Notes: generated by a model from the letters alone, not told the origin. 8,303 bases of DNA from Fibrobacteria bacterium GUT77 (GCA_001462255.1 LIUJ01000067.1:356-8658); one strand, 5' to 3'. Positions 1 through 6,884 are shown, counted from the stretch's first letter. Numbers and translations are program-made.

Positions 1-86
1 AGGACGATCGCCCCTACGGAGTCGGGGTTATACGTTGTCAAAAATCGTTCGTCTATTTTCATTGTTTTAGCGTACTTTACAACCAT
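1..86 (-). CDS. Partial CDS, N-terminal 28 codons leaving the left edge
   Basis: On the - strand an ATG at 86-84 opens a frame that reaches the window edge and begins MVVKYAKTMKIDERFLTTYN. A GAGG Shine-Dalgarno element (99-96) sits nine bases before the ATG, and an in-frame TAG at 104-102 blocks extension upstream. A second possible start is the ATG at codon 9. No family is recognisable from 28 residues. The frame conflicts with the longer open + frame in the same place. The ribosome binding site is the main argument for it. A TTGACA at 110-105 is too close to the start to serve as its -35 box. Confidence 0.33.
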   Translation of the reverse strand, partial: MVVKYAKTMKIDERFLTTYNPDSVGAIV

Positions 87-195
87 TCCAACGATCCTCG
101 TCTATGTCAATATTAGTTCACACATCTTTGTACAGATATGGTATCTATACATCACGATTTTCACCAACCCTATTAAAATAATATTCTGGCACTAG
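1..195 (+). CDS. Partial hydrophobic membrane-protein C-terminus (frame open at left edge)
   Basis: The frame beginning at base 1 is open for 64 codons and stops at TAG 193-195. The translation is hydrophobic and aromatic: stretches such as SSIFIVLAYFTTIPTILVYV and IFVQIWYLYITIF look like two transmembrane helices, and it ends IKIIFWH. No start lies in the window, so this would be the tail of a gene entering from the left. I cannot name a family. The frame overlaps a competing - strand frame at 1-86, and only one of the two is likely to be real. A 64-codon run without a stop in AT-rich DNA favours this one slightly, but hydrophobic frames also arise by chance in T-rich sequence. Confidence 0.38.
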   Translation, partial: RTIAPTESGLYVVKNRSSIFIVLAYFTTIPTILVYVNISSHIFVQIWYLYITIFTNPIKIIFWH

Positions 196-201
196 GCGAG
201 T
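172..201. repeat. Direct repeat copy 1 (split by nine bases)
   Basis: ATTAAAATAATA (172-183) is followed, after nine bases, by TAGGCGAGT (193-201). The same two words occur fused, sharing TA, at 491-509. The two copies bracket the start-less transposase-like remnant at 231-458. They could be the scar of an insertion or partial deletion. One word is AT-rich, so part of the match could be chance. Confidence 0.4.
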
Positions 202-230
202 CATGTTTTTTGTAAAATCATTTATGGGCG

Positions 231-458
231 CTACATCCCATCAATTTCCGCCTCGGTCAGACCTGTCATTTTCGCGATTCTTGATATTGGCATTTTCTCT
301 ATGTATTTCAGTTCTATCGCGGTTTGGAGCAACCGTTGCTTGGTCTCCTCCTCGCGTTGCTTGGCTTCCTCTTGAATATCACGTCGTATATAGGATTGGC
401 TATTATCATTATAAATACCTCTTAGGTTCGGCGATTGCGGAAAAGCCGCGTTTGACCG
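231..458 (-). pseudogene. C-terminal remnant of an Rpn/PD-(D/E)XK-type transposase-nuclease
   Basis: On the - strand a 75-codon frame runs from just after an in-frame TAA (461-459) to TAG (233-231). It has no ATG, GTG or TTG until about codon 43, so it cannot be expressed as an intact gene. The translation has a charged helical stretch (about residues 28-42, EEAKQREEETKQR) followed by LKYIEKMPISRIAKMTGLTEAEID. That helix-turn-helix-like ending resembles the tail of Rpn-family recombination-promoting nucleases and putative transposases, which typically end in an E/K/R-rich coil and then an ..ISxIAxxTGLSxEEI.. motif. The catalytic N-terminal domain is absent: nothing like it is visible in any - frame up to 658. 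The family assignment rests on this tail alone. Related direct repeats lie on both sides. Confidence 0.5.
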
Positions 459-490
459 TTATTTGGGAGTGGATATTAGCCACCGTATCA

Positions 491-509
491 ATTAAAATAA
501 TAGGCGAGT
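491..509. repeat. Direct repeat copy 2 (fused form)
   Basis: ATTAAAATAATA (491-502) runs directly into TAGGCGAGT (501-509). It is the uninterrupted version of the split repeat at 172-201, on the upstream side of the transposase-like remnant. Confidence 0.4.
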
Positions 510-540
510 ACGGGTAGAATCAAGGTTTTTGTGAAAAATT

Positions 541-569
541 TTGTATCGCCGCGTCGTTTTTATTATATT
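541..569 (+). promoter_or_regulatory. Candidate sigma70-type promoter of the glycan operon
   Basis: TTGTAT (541-546) and TATATT (564-569) are separated by 17 bases and stand about 90 bp upstream of the first operon gene. Both boxes are imperfect. The predicted leader would contain a GC-rich hairpin (about 589-611, GGCC ends pairing around CCG/CGG). The region is AT-rich, so chance matches are common. Confidence 0.3.
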
Positions 570-658
570 TAATATATATGCGGTTTTCGGCCGACCGGAG
601 GCGGTGGCCTTTCTAATACAAGCTAATGTATTGATTTTTATAGTGGATAGGACAGCGG

Positions 659-928
659 ATGAGTATCTTTGAGGCGCTTATGTTGATCTGTTTTGGGTTG
701 AGTTGGCCGGTGTCTATAGTCAGGACGCTTAGGTTGAAAATCGTTTCGGGTAAAAGCCCGTACTTCATCGGGATTGTGATATTAGGGTATGTTTTTGGGT
801 TGACCCACAAGATTCTTTATTCGCGGGATTGGGTCATTTTGTTGTATATTTTTAATATTGTGGTAGTTTCGGCCGACTTAATATTATATTTTAAATATCG
901 CGACCGTAAGACAACAACTATTCAATAA
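659..928 (+). CDS. Small three-helix PQ-loop / SemiSWEET-like membrane protein
   Basis: This 89-residue protein has three predicted membrane helices: about residues 3-22, 34-53 and 57-79. Short basic loops separate them (RTLRLK before helix 2) and the tail is charged (KYRDRK). The pattern FGLSWPVSI followed by GKSPYF and GYVFGLTHKIL is typical of a widespread, mostly uncharacterised group of single-triple-helix PQ-loop proteins related to SemiSWEET sugar transporters. Here the usual Pro-Gln pair is Trp-Pro (residues 16-17). Characterised SemiSWEETs work as dimers that pass small sugars across the inner membrane; a sugar substrate for this protein is inferred only from its neighbours. The start is supported by AGGA (649-652), six bases upstream. 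It is the first gene of a tight operon, with a 28-bp gap to the GH13 gene. Confidence 0.72.
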   Translation: MSIFEALMLICFGLSWPVSIVRTLRLKIVSGKSPYFIGIVILGYVFGLTHKILYSRDWVILLYIFNIVVVSADLILYFKYRDRKTTTIQ

Positions 929-956
929 CCATACAAAACGATTGGCGGGCTAAATT

Positions 957-2246
957 ATGGCAATGAAGAACGATGTGCCGGCGGTGATTTACAACCTATT
1001 TCCGCGTTTTTTCAAAACGATAGGCGATTGGAGCGCTCACGTCGACGCTATTGCGTCGATGAAGTTCAATTCCGTGTACGTAAATCCGTTCCACGAGGTG
1101 GGCGGGTCGAAGAGTTTGTACGCGGTGAAGGATTACTACAAGCTCAACGCGGAGTTTTTGCCGCCAAAGGCGAAAACGGACGATTTCGCGCCGCTCAAAG
1201 AATTTGTGGAAAAGTGCAAGAACGGCGGCATAGAGGTCTATATGGACTTAGTGATAAACCACACGGCCAACGAGAGCCCGCTTATCAAGCAGCACCCCAA
1301 ATGGTACAAGCGCGACGAGAGGGGCGAGGTTGCGCACCCGTTCGCCATTGATCCGGGGAATCCCGGTAGCATAACGGTATGGGGCGACCTTTCGGAGATA
1401 GAGTTTGAGAAGAATACCGACCTTGCCGGGATGAAAAAGTATTGGGACGACCTCGTAGCCTTCTATCAGGAGATAGGGATAAACGGTTTCCGTTGCGACG
1501 CGGCGTATAAGATTCCGAAAAGTATGTGGGAACCGCTTATAGCGAACGCCCGCAAGCGGGTAAAGGGGGCAAAATTCTTGGCGGAGAGTTTGGGTTGCAC
1601 GGTCGACCAGACCCTGGCGTTGAACGGTTGCGGTTTCGATTACCTGTTCAATTCAAGCAAGTGGTGGAATTTTGAGGGCCCGTGGTGCTTGGACCAGCAC
1701 GGTCAATTTAGGCACATCGCCCCCTCGATCTCTTTTCCGGAATCGCACGACACGACGCGTTTGGCGCAAGACCAGCCCGGAACGCTTGAGATGCAGAAGA
1801 ACCGCTATGTCCTTGCCGCCATATTCTCAAAGGGTTTGATGATGACGACGGGATACGAGCACGGCGCGATGAAGCAGGTGAACGTAGTAAATACCCGCCC
1901 GTCCGACATGGAGACCACCAAGTGGGATTTGCGTCAATGGATAGGCAGGATAAACGCGCTGAAATTGGAAACGCCGGCGCTATGCGAGGAGGGGCAATGG
2001 CGCAATGTGGGCGGCTACGACCACGACCTGCTGTTCCTTGAAAAACGCGCCGACAACGGAAAACCGGGTCTTGGCGTAATGATAAACAAGGACTGGTACA
2101 ACAAACGCAGTGTAAACAGAGACGAAATTCCCGGTGATTTCGGCAACTACAAGAAGATGGTAAAAGTTTTTGACGAAAAATGCAAAACGGTCAGTAATGT
2201 AAACAATGTCGATTTGGAACAATCGGAAATCGTGCTGTTTATGTAA
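957..2246 (+). CDS. Cytoplasmic GH13 alpha-amylase-family enzyme
   Basis: This 429-residue glycoside hydrolase family 13 protein acts on alpha-glucosidic bonds. The four conserved regions are in order: DLVINH (97-102), GFRCDA with the probable nucleophile Asp181, FLAE with the probable acid/base Glu210, and FPESHD (260-265) with the transition-state Asp265. An early YVNPFHEVGGSKSLYAVKDY stretch fits beta-2 of the (beta/alpha)8 barrel, residues 103-150 form a short domain B, and about 350-429 form the C-terminal beta-sandwich. There is no signal peptide or membrane segment, so it should be cytoplasmic. The HPKWY after region I and the FLAE block recall GlgE-like maltosyltransferases, but region I keeps the ordinary amylase NH pair. 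Hydrolase, transglycosylase or phosphorylase activity cannot be decided here. The start has only GGCGGG (944-949) as ribosome site, and an ATG two codons later is an alternative. Confidence 0.9.
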   Translation: MAMKNDVPAVIYNLFPRFFKTIGDWSAHVDAIASMKFNSVYVNPFHEVGGSKSLYAVKDYYKLNAEFLPPKAKTDDFAPLKEFVEKCKNGGIEVYMDLVINHTANESPLIKQHPKWYKRDERGEVAHPFAIDPGNPGSITVWGDLSEIEFEKNTDLAGMKKYWDDLVAFYQEIGINGFRCDAAYKIPKSMWEPLIANARKRVKGAKFLAESLGCTVDQTLALNGCGFDYLFNSSKWWNFEGPWCLDQHGQFRHIAPSISFPESHDTTRLAQDQPGTLEMQKNRYVLAAIFSKGLMMTTGYEHGAMKQVNVVNTRPSDMETTKWDLRQWIGRINALKLETPALCEEGQWRNVGGYDHDLLFLEKRADNGKPGLGVMINKDWYNKRSVNRDEIPGDFGNYKKMVKVFDEKCKTVSNVNNVDLEQSEIVLFM

Positions 2247-2263
2247 ATTAAGGAAAAAAACAA

Positions 2264-3352
2264 ATGACAATACCACAACAACGGCTAAGAGGCCTAAACC
2301 TCGGCGGCTGGCTAAGCCAAATCGACGCCATACAGGAGAAAGACCCGGAAAAATTTCCCGGTATCGACAAGCATATCGAGACGTTCATCTCCGCCGCCGA
2401 CTTTGCCAACGTCCGCTCCTGGGGTTTCGACCATGTTCGCGTCCCCGTCGACTCATACGTCTTCTTTACCGAAAATGAGGCGCCCATTGAGAGCCGCCTT
2501 GCCGGCATAGACCGCGCCGTCGCCCTATCAAAGCAACACGGCTTAAAACTGATCCTTGACTTGCACGAGTGCCCCGGCCACGATTTCGCCGACGCCACCG
2601 GGAGCGGAGCGCCGGTTCAAAAATTGTTTTCCGGCGACGAAACGTTCGTCAAAAAGGCGGAAAAGATTTGGGCGTGCCTATCCGAGCGCTACGGCTCCGA
2701 AGATCACGTGTTGTTTGAGTCCCTAAACGAGCCGGTAGCGCCGACTGCGGCAATTTGGAATACAATAAAAGACAGACTCTGCCGCGAAATCCGACGCCAC
2801 GCGCCCAAGTCCACCATCATTACCGGTTCCAATATGTGGAATAGGCCGAGCACCTACGGGGAACTGACGCCGGTTGACGACGACAACGTCGTCTATGCCG
2901 TGCATTTTTACGAACCGTTGCTCTTCACGCACCAGTTCGCGCCGTGGATTCCCGAACCGGAGATTAAGGTTGCGAGAACGTACCCATCCGATTACGGGCC
3001 GGCCGACACCCCACGCAAACACGGTCTCGTATTGTCGAAAGGCAAATGGGACAGAGAGCGGATTGTGACGGAGTTCGCGCCGGTCGACGCGTTTAGAACG
3101 CGATACGGCGTGCCGGTAATCTGCGACGAATTCGGCGTTTACACCCCGGTAGAGCTAAACGCCCAACTGCGTTGGTACGAAGATTTACTCTCCGTTCTTA
3201 AAGATATGGGAATAGGATTTTCGTATTGGAATTACAAAAACCTCGATTTCGGAATAATATCCGTGGGAGAGAAGCTTCACGATACGTTGCCGCAATACGA
3301 CAACGCGGAGCGGACGAATTACCGCGTGCTCGACATTTTAAGAAAGTATTGA
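2264..3352 (+). CDS. Cytoplasmic GH5 beta-glucanase, CelC-like
   Basis: This 362-residue glycoside hydrolase family 5 protein is a retaining enzyme that should cleave beta-1,4- (or mixed) glucans and cellodextrins. Visible landmarks are the N-terminal GLNLGGWLSQ, GFDHVRVP with the conserved Arg59, LDLHECPGHDF with His101, FESLNEP with acid/base Glu156, HFYEPLLFTHQ with His214 and Tyr216, ICDEFGVY with nucleophile Glu289, and FSYWNYKNLDFGI with Trp322. The whole layout, including length and lack of a signal peptide, matches Clostridium thermocellum CelC (family 5, subfamily 37 as I recall it). It probably acts on imported oligosaccharides rather than on fibre outside the cell. AAGGA precedes the ATG by nine bases, and the gap to the GH13 gene is 17 bp. 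Confidence 0.92.
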   Translation: MTIPQQRLRGLNLGGWLSQIDAIQEKDPEKFPGIDKHIETFISAADFANVRSWGFDHVRVPVDSYVFFTENEAPIESRLAGIDRAVALSKQHGLKLILDLHECPGHDFADATGSGAPVQKLFSGDETFVKKAEKIWACLSERYGSEDHVLFESLNEPVAPTAAIWNTIKDRLCREIRRHAPKSTIITGSNMWNRPSTYGELTPVDDDNVVYAVHFYEPLLFTHQFAPWIPEPEIKVARTYPSDYGPADTPRKHGLVLSKGKWDRERIVTEFAPVDAFRTRYGVPVICDEFGVYTPVELNAQLRWYEDLLSVLKDMGIGFSYWNYKNLDFGIISVGEKLHDTLPQYDNAERTNYRVLDILRKY

Positions 3353-3355
3353 CGG

Positions 3356-4288
3356 ATGGCCTACGATACGATAATTACCGAAGAACCGCAACTTAAGGAA
3401 TATATGGACGGCCTGCGTAGGAGAGGTATAACAAAGCTCGCTCTCGACATGGAGGGCGACCAAGGAATGTTTCACTACAAATACGCGGTCTCCATACTAC
3501 AGTGTTTCGACGGCGAGACGCCGAATGTAATAGACGTGCTGAAAATGGGCGGCAACGACACGTTGCGTGAATTTCTCACCTGTCAAGACATCATCAAAGT
3601 AATGTTCGCGTGCGGCAACGACATATTCATGGCGCAGACGGTGATAGGGTGTACGATAACGCCCGTCAACGACATCTCCGTGGCGCAGAAACTATTGGGG
3701 TTGCCGATAAATCTTGCCGACTATCTCCACATCGACAAAAAGGAGAAAGACGCGTTTCAGAGGGCGAATTGGCTCTTGCGCCCTATAAAACCGGCGCTGT
3801 TGGAATACGCCATAAACGACGTGTTGAAATTGCTTGACATAGAGAAAAGCATGGCGGAGCAACTTGTTGAGAAAGAATTGTACGAGGAATACATCCGCCA
3901 GTCGAGGACGGCGAGCGACAAGAAGCATTTATCAAATACTCATCTCCTCTACGAGAGAAAATTTCCCGGTTACGTGAGAATGTCGTTTGAAAAGCGGCGG
4001 CGCGCGGCGGCGTTGTGGATATTTCGCGAACTATTGGGCGAGCGTTTTGATTGCCCCGTGGGGTATCTGTTGCCAAGAAAAACGCTTTGCCAGGTGCTTT
4101 ACAGCGACAAGGAGTTGCCGTACGCCCTTGAAGCGGAACTCAACCGTCACCGGAAACCGCAGAAAAAGCTTAGCTTGGATCTGATAATGGATGTGTTGAA
4201 CACGGCGATGCGGTCGCCTTATATTCCAAGTAAACCGGCGCCGATTAGAAGGCGCAACAGGATCTATAAGAATACGAACGAGGGATGA
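3356..4288 (+). CDS. RNase D-like 3'-5' exoribonuclease with HRDC-like region
   Basis: This 310-residue protein belongs to the DnaQ-fold, DEDD-type exonucleases. The metal-binding residues are visible: Asp31 and Glu33 in LALDMEGD (Exo I), Asp89 in FACGNDIF (Exo II), and Tyr151 with Asp155 in YAINDVLKL (Exo III, Y type). The segment FQRANWLLRPIKPALLEYAIND matches the RNase D signature before Exo III. Residues of about 200-260 (FPGYVRMSFEKRRRAAALWIFRE..) read as one HRDC-like RNA-binding region, and the tail is basic (RRRNR). Escherichia coli RNase D is about 375 residues with two HRDC domains, so this one is shorter. RNase D trims the 3' ends of tRNAs and small RNAs. The gene starts 3 bp after the GH5 stop with only a weak ribosome site, which suggests translational coupling. 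Its place in a sugar operon is unexplained. Confidence 0.85.
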   Translation: MAYDTIITEEPQLKEYMDGLRRRGITKLALDMEGDQGMFHYKYAVSILQCFDGETPNVIDVLKMGGNDTLREFLTCQDIIKVMFACGNDIFMAQTVIGCTITPVNDISVAQKLLGLPINLADYLHIDKKEKDAFQRANWLLRPIKPALLEYAINDVLKLLDIEKSMAEQLVEKELYEEYIRQSRTASDKKHLSNTHLLYERKFPGYVRMSFEKRRRAAALWIFRELLGERFDCPVGYLLPRKTLCQVLYSDKELPYALEAELNRHRKPQKKLSLDLIMDVLNTAMRSPYIPSKPAPIRRRNRIYKNTNEG

Positions 4289-4295
4289 TTCCACA

Positions 4296-5507
4296 ATGGC
4301 CGCCGATAACGCCGATAAATTGAACATCTGCCACTTCGTAACATATTACCTGCCGGTTACGCAAAACTGGATTTACAACCAACTGGCACACAATGAAGAG
4401 TGCCGCGCCACCGTACTGTGCCAGCGATTGGTGAACCCGGAACAATTCCCGTTTGACGCCGTGTACCCCATCTGTAAATCACAAGGCCTGCCGTCCGTAC
4501 CGGAACGGTTGATCCATAAAATATTCGAGCGCTATCCGTACAACCCGCATCTGTCAATCGTAGCCCGAATAAAACCGGATATTTTGCACGGTCATTTTTT
4601 GCTCGAATCATGGCGTAATTACCGATTAATCAAATTCACGAATATCCCGTTGGTAACAACGTGCTACGGTCAGGATATAACGAGTTTGTTGAAAAAGCCC
4701 TTTTGGGCGGCGCGGAGCCTACATATTTTTGATTTAGGGGCGGCGTTTATAGTTGAGGGGAAGTATATGGGAGAGACGTTGGCGGCTAAAGGGTGTCCCA
4801 AAGAAAAGATACGGGTTATTAAACTTGGGATAGATGTGGATAGGATTGCGAGCGATACCGGTTCCAACAAACATACGGACAAGAATGATAAAAAAATACG
4901 CATACTGTTCACCGGCCTAAATCGTGAGAAAAAAGGCGCGGTATACGCCGCCAAAGCGTTCGTTAAGGCATTGGATAATCATCAACATGAAAATAATAGC
5001 GTTGATTTGGAACTGCACCTATTAGGCGACGGCGTCTATCGTAAAACCGTCGAAAAGATTCTGGCCGACGCCGGCGTAAGGCAAAAGACCGTCTTCCACG
5101 GCATGACCCCGTATTCGCGATACTTGGAGATACTCAAAGACGTCGATATCGTCTTGGCCCCCAGCGTCCGCGCCGCCGACGGCGACACGGAGGGCGGAGC
5201 GCCGGTAGCCGCCATAGAGGCGTTATGCGCCGGTGTCCCGGTAGTCGGCAGCAACCACTGCGACATCCCGAACATCGTATCCCACGGGTCGACCGGACTA
5301 CTCTCCGACGAGCGGGACGCGGAGGCGCTGGCGAGGGATATCCGCACCCTCGCGGAAAATCCGCAACTTCGGGCGGCAATGGGGGAACGCGGCACGCGGT
5401 ACGCGCGGGAGGAACACGACATCGGTCGACAGGTGCGGATGCTCACGGAAGTTTACAGGGAGGTTTTGTGGGGATCGGCGGGAGAGAGCCAAATCACCCC
5501 GCCGTAA
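4296..5507 (+). CDS. GT4-family glycosyltransferase
   Basis: This 403-residue GT-B fold, retaining glycosyltransferase should transfer a sugar from a nucleotide donor to a growing glycan. The N-terminal acceptor domain (about 10-185) contains DILHGHF (95-101) and TTCYGQD (121-127). A hydrophilic linker (about 187-201) leads to the donor domain, with ILFTGLNREKKG (203-214), LHLLGDG (240-246), VFHGM (266-270) and the donor-site block DTEGGAPVAAIEAL (297-310), followed by AGVPVVGSNHCDIPNIV. The E(x8)E spacing fits the EGGAPVxxIEA variant common in capsule and exopolysaccharide enzymes. Specificity cannot be read. There are no membrane helices. GAGGG (4280-4284) is 11 bases upstream, and the gap to the RNase D gene is 7 bp. 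The last 14 bp overlap the 3' end of serS on the other strand. Confidence 0.9.
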   Translation: MAADNADKLNICHFVTYYLPVTQNWIYNQLAHNEECRATVLCQRLVNPEQFPFDAVYPICKSQGLPSVPERLIHKIFERYPYNPHLSIVARIKPDILHGHFLLESWRNYRLIKFTNIPLVTTCYGQDITSLLKKPFWAARSLHIFDLGAAFIVEGKYMGETLAAKGCPKEKIRVIKLGIDVDRIASDTGSNKHTDKNDKKIRILFTGLNREKKGAVYAAKAFVKALDNHQHENNSVDLELHLLGDGVYRKTVEKILADAGVRQKTVFHGMTPYSRYLEILKDVDIVLAPSVRAADGDTEGGAPVAAIEALCAGVPVVGSNHCDIPNIVSHGSTGLLSDERDAEALARDIRTLAENPQLRAAMGERGTRYAREEHDIGRQVRMLTEVYREVLWGSAGESQITPP

Positions 5508-6774
5508 TCTCCTCCATGCCACCCATATACGGCCTAAGCGCCTCAGGCACGACAACCGTTCCTTTGGCGGTTTGGTAATTCTCCAAAATTGCTACGATTA
5601 TCCGCGCCGTGGCGAGACCGCTACCGTTTAGCGTGTGCACGAAACGCGGCTTGCCATCCCCACCCTTAGGGCGATACCGTATGTTGGCCCTGCGCGCTTG
5701 GAAATCCTCAAAATTACTGCACGACGAGACCTCAAGATACTTGCCCTCGGCACACGCCCAAGCTTCCAAGTCGTAGCACTTCGCCGCAGAGAACGACAGG
5801 TCGCCGTCGCAGAGCAACAATACCCTGTACTTCAAATTCAACGCTTGTAAAATCGCCTCCGCGTCGGCGCGGAGAGTTTCGTGTTCGACGTATGAATTTT
5901 CCGGCTCAACGAATTTAACCAACTCCACTTTGTTGAACTGGTGAACGCGCAGATATCCTTTGGTATCTTTGCCGTAAGACCCCGCCTCACGCCGGAAACA
6001 AGCGCTGTAGGCGCAGTACTTTATGGGCAATTCCGCCACGGGGATGACTTCGTCCCTATGCAGGTTGGTAATCGGCACCTCGGCTGTGGGAATACAGTAG
6101 AGCGCGTCTTCATCAATATAGTACATCTGCTCTTCGAACTTGGGAAGCTGCCCAACCCCGAACAAACTTTCTCTATTGACAAGAAACGGCGGGAAGACCT
6201 CCGTGTAACCGTGCTTCCGAGTGTGCGTGTCAAGGAAGAACGATATAAGAGCACGCTCAAGCAACGCCCCGGCCCCCTTGAGAACGGGAAATCCGGCCCC
6301 CGTAATCTTTGCCCCGCGCGGAAAATCTATAATGCCAAGCGCCGTCCCCAACTCAATATGGTCCTTCGGCTTGAAATCGAACGCAGGCGCCTCACCCCAC
6401 TCGGAAACGGTAACGTTATCCTGCGCCCCGTTACCCCGCGGAACCGACGAATGCGCCGCATTGGGAATATGCGCCATGAGCTCGTCACGTTGCCGCAACA
6501 ACTCGTCGCACCGCTCCTTCTGCCCCTTAATGGCGTCGGAGACCCGCTTCATCTCCTGCATAATCCCCGAAGCGTCGCCCCCCTCCTTTTTGATTCGCGC
6601 TATCTCGGCGGAGTTGCTGTTGCGCACGCTCTCAAGCCTCTGCGCCTCCCCAAGCGCCTCACGCCACGACGTGTCAAACCCCAACACGGCCCTGGCGTCA
6701 ACCGGACTCCTCTTCCGCTCCGCCGCCTCCGCCACCCCTTCGGGATCATCCCTCAAACGCTGAATGTCAATCAT
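5494..6774 (-). CDS. serS: Seryl-tRNA synthetase
   Basis: This 426-residue class II aminoacyl-tRNA synthetase charges tRNA-Ser (and tRNA-Sec if present) with serine in the cytoplasm. The N-terminal coiled-coil arm that grips the tRNA long arm covers about residues 30-105 (heptad-like, RIKKEGGDASGIMQEMKRVS). The catalytic core shows the serine-binding TAE (230-232), motif 2 CFRREAGSYGKDTKGYLRVH (259-278), the VSSCSNFEDFQARR block (349-362) and motif 3 NGSGLATAR (383-391). The length is normal and no key residue is missing. The start is fixed by an AAGGG ribosome site nine bases upstream, and a short upstream frame ends on the start as ATGA. A strong promoter lies about 80 bp upstream. The gene converges on the glycosyltransferase gene, with a 14-bp coding overlap and no terminator between them. 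Confidence 0.98.
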   Translation of the reverse strand: MIDIQRLRDDPEGVAEAAERKRSPVDARAVLGFDTSWREALGEAQRLESVRNSNSAEIARIKKEGGDASGIMQEMKRVSDAIKGQKERCDELLRQRDELMAHIPNAAHSSVPRGNGAQDNVTVSEWGEAPAFDFKPKDHIELGTALGIIDFPRGAKITGAGFPVLKGAGALLERALISFFLDTHTRKHGYTEVFPPFLVNRESLFGVGQLPKFEEQMYYIDEDALYCIPTAEVPITNLHRDEVIPVAELPIKYCAYSACFRREAGSYGKDTKGYLRVHQFNKVELVKFVEPENSYVEHETLRADAEAILQALNLKYRVLLLCDGDLSFSAAKCYDLEAWACAEGKYLEVSSCSNFEDFQARRANIRYRPKGGDGKPRFVHTLNGSGLATARIIVAILENYQTAKGTVVVPEALRPYMGGMEEITAG

Positions 6775-6827
6775 AAAACACTACCCTTCCCGCGATTATT
6801 ATTGTATTTATAGTACCGACTCCGCAT
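6771..6827 (-). CDS. Possible 18-codon leader peptide of serS
   Basis: An ATG at 6827-6825 opens a frame encoding MRSRYYKYNNNRGKGSVL, ending at a TGA (6773-6771) that overlaps the serS start codon as ATGA. A very strong purine run, GAGAGGGGGG, lies about eight bases before it. Two of the 18 codons are serine AGT. The arrangement would allow translational coupling or a leader that senses serine supply, but this is inference. The transcript start predicted from the promoter falls almost on the Shine-Dalgarno run, which makes the site tight. Confidence 0.27.
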   Translation of the reverse strand: MRSRYYKYNNNRGKGSVL

Positions 6828-6851
6828 TGCAACGTCCCCCCTCTCAACCAT

Positions 6852-6880
6852 AAAATAATATTCGTAAAGAATAATGTCAA
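6852..6880 (-). promoter_or_regulatory. sigma70-type promoter of serS
   Basis: On the - strand a consensus TTGACA (6880-6875) is followed by 17 bases and TATTTT (6857-6852, four of six consensus). It lies about 80 bp upstream of serS and points at it. It is the best promoter-like sequence in the window. Confidence 0.6.
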
Positions 6881-6884
6881 ATCT

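Noticed and set aside
84..110. TTGACA at 110-105 as -35 box for the left-edge - strand gene
   Set aside because: At normal spacing the -10 box would fall on the start codon and reads AATGGT, so it cannot drive that gene with a usable leader.
203..517. 104-codon + strand ORF downstream of the left-edge frame
   Set aside because: It lies opposite the transposase-like remnant, has no convincing ribosome site, and its sequence is proline- and aromatic-rich as expected from a shadow frame.
5036..5446. 136-codon - strand ORF opposite the glycosyltransferase gene
   Set aside because: Ser/Arg-rich shadow of a well-supported GT4 gene.
5941..6813. 290-codon + strand ORF
   Set aside because: It is antisense to serS, rich in Arg, Leu and Pro, and serS is unambiguous by its class II motifs.
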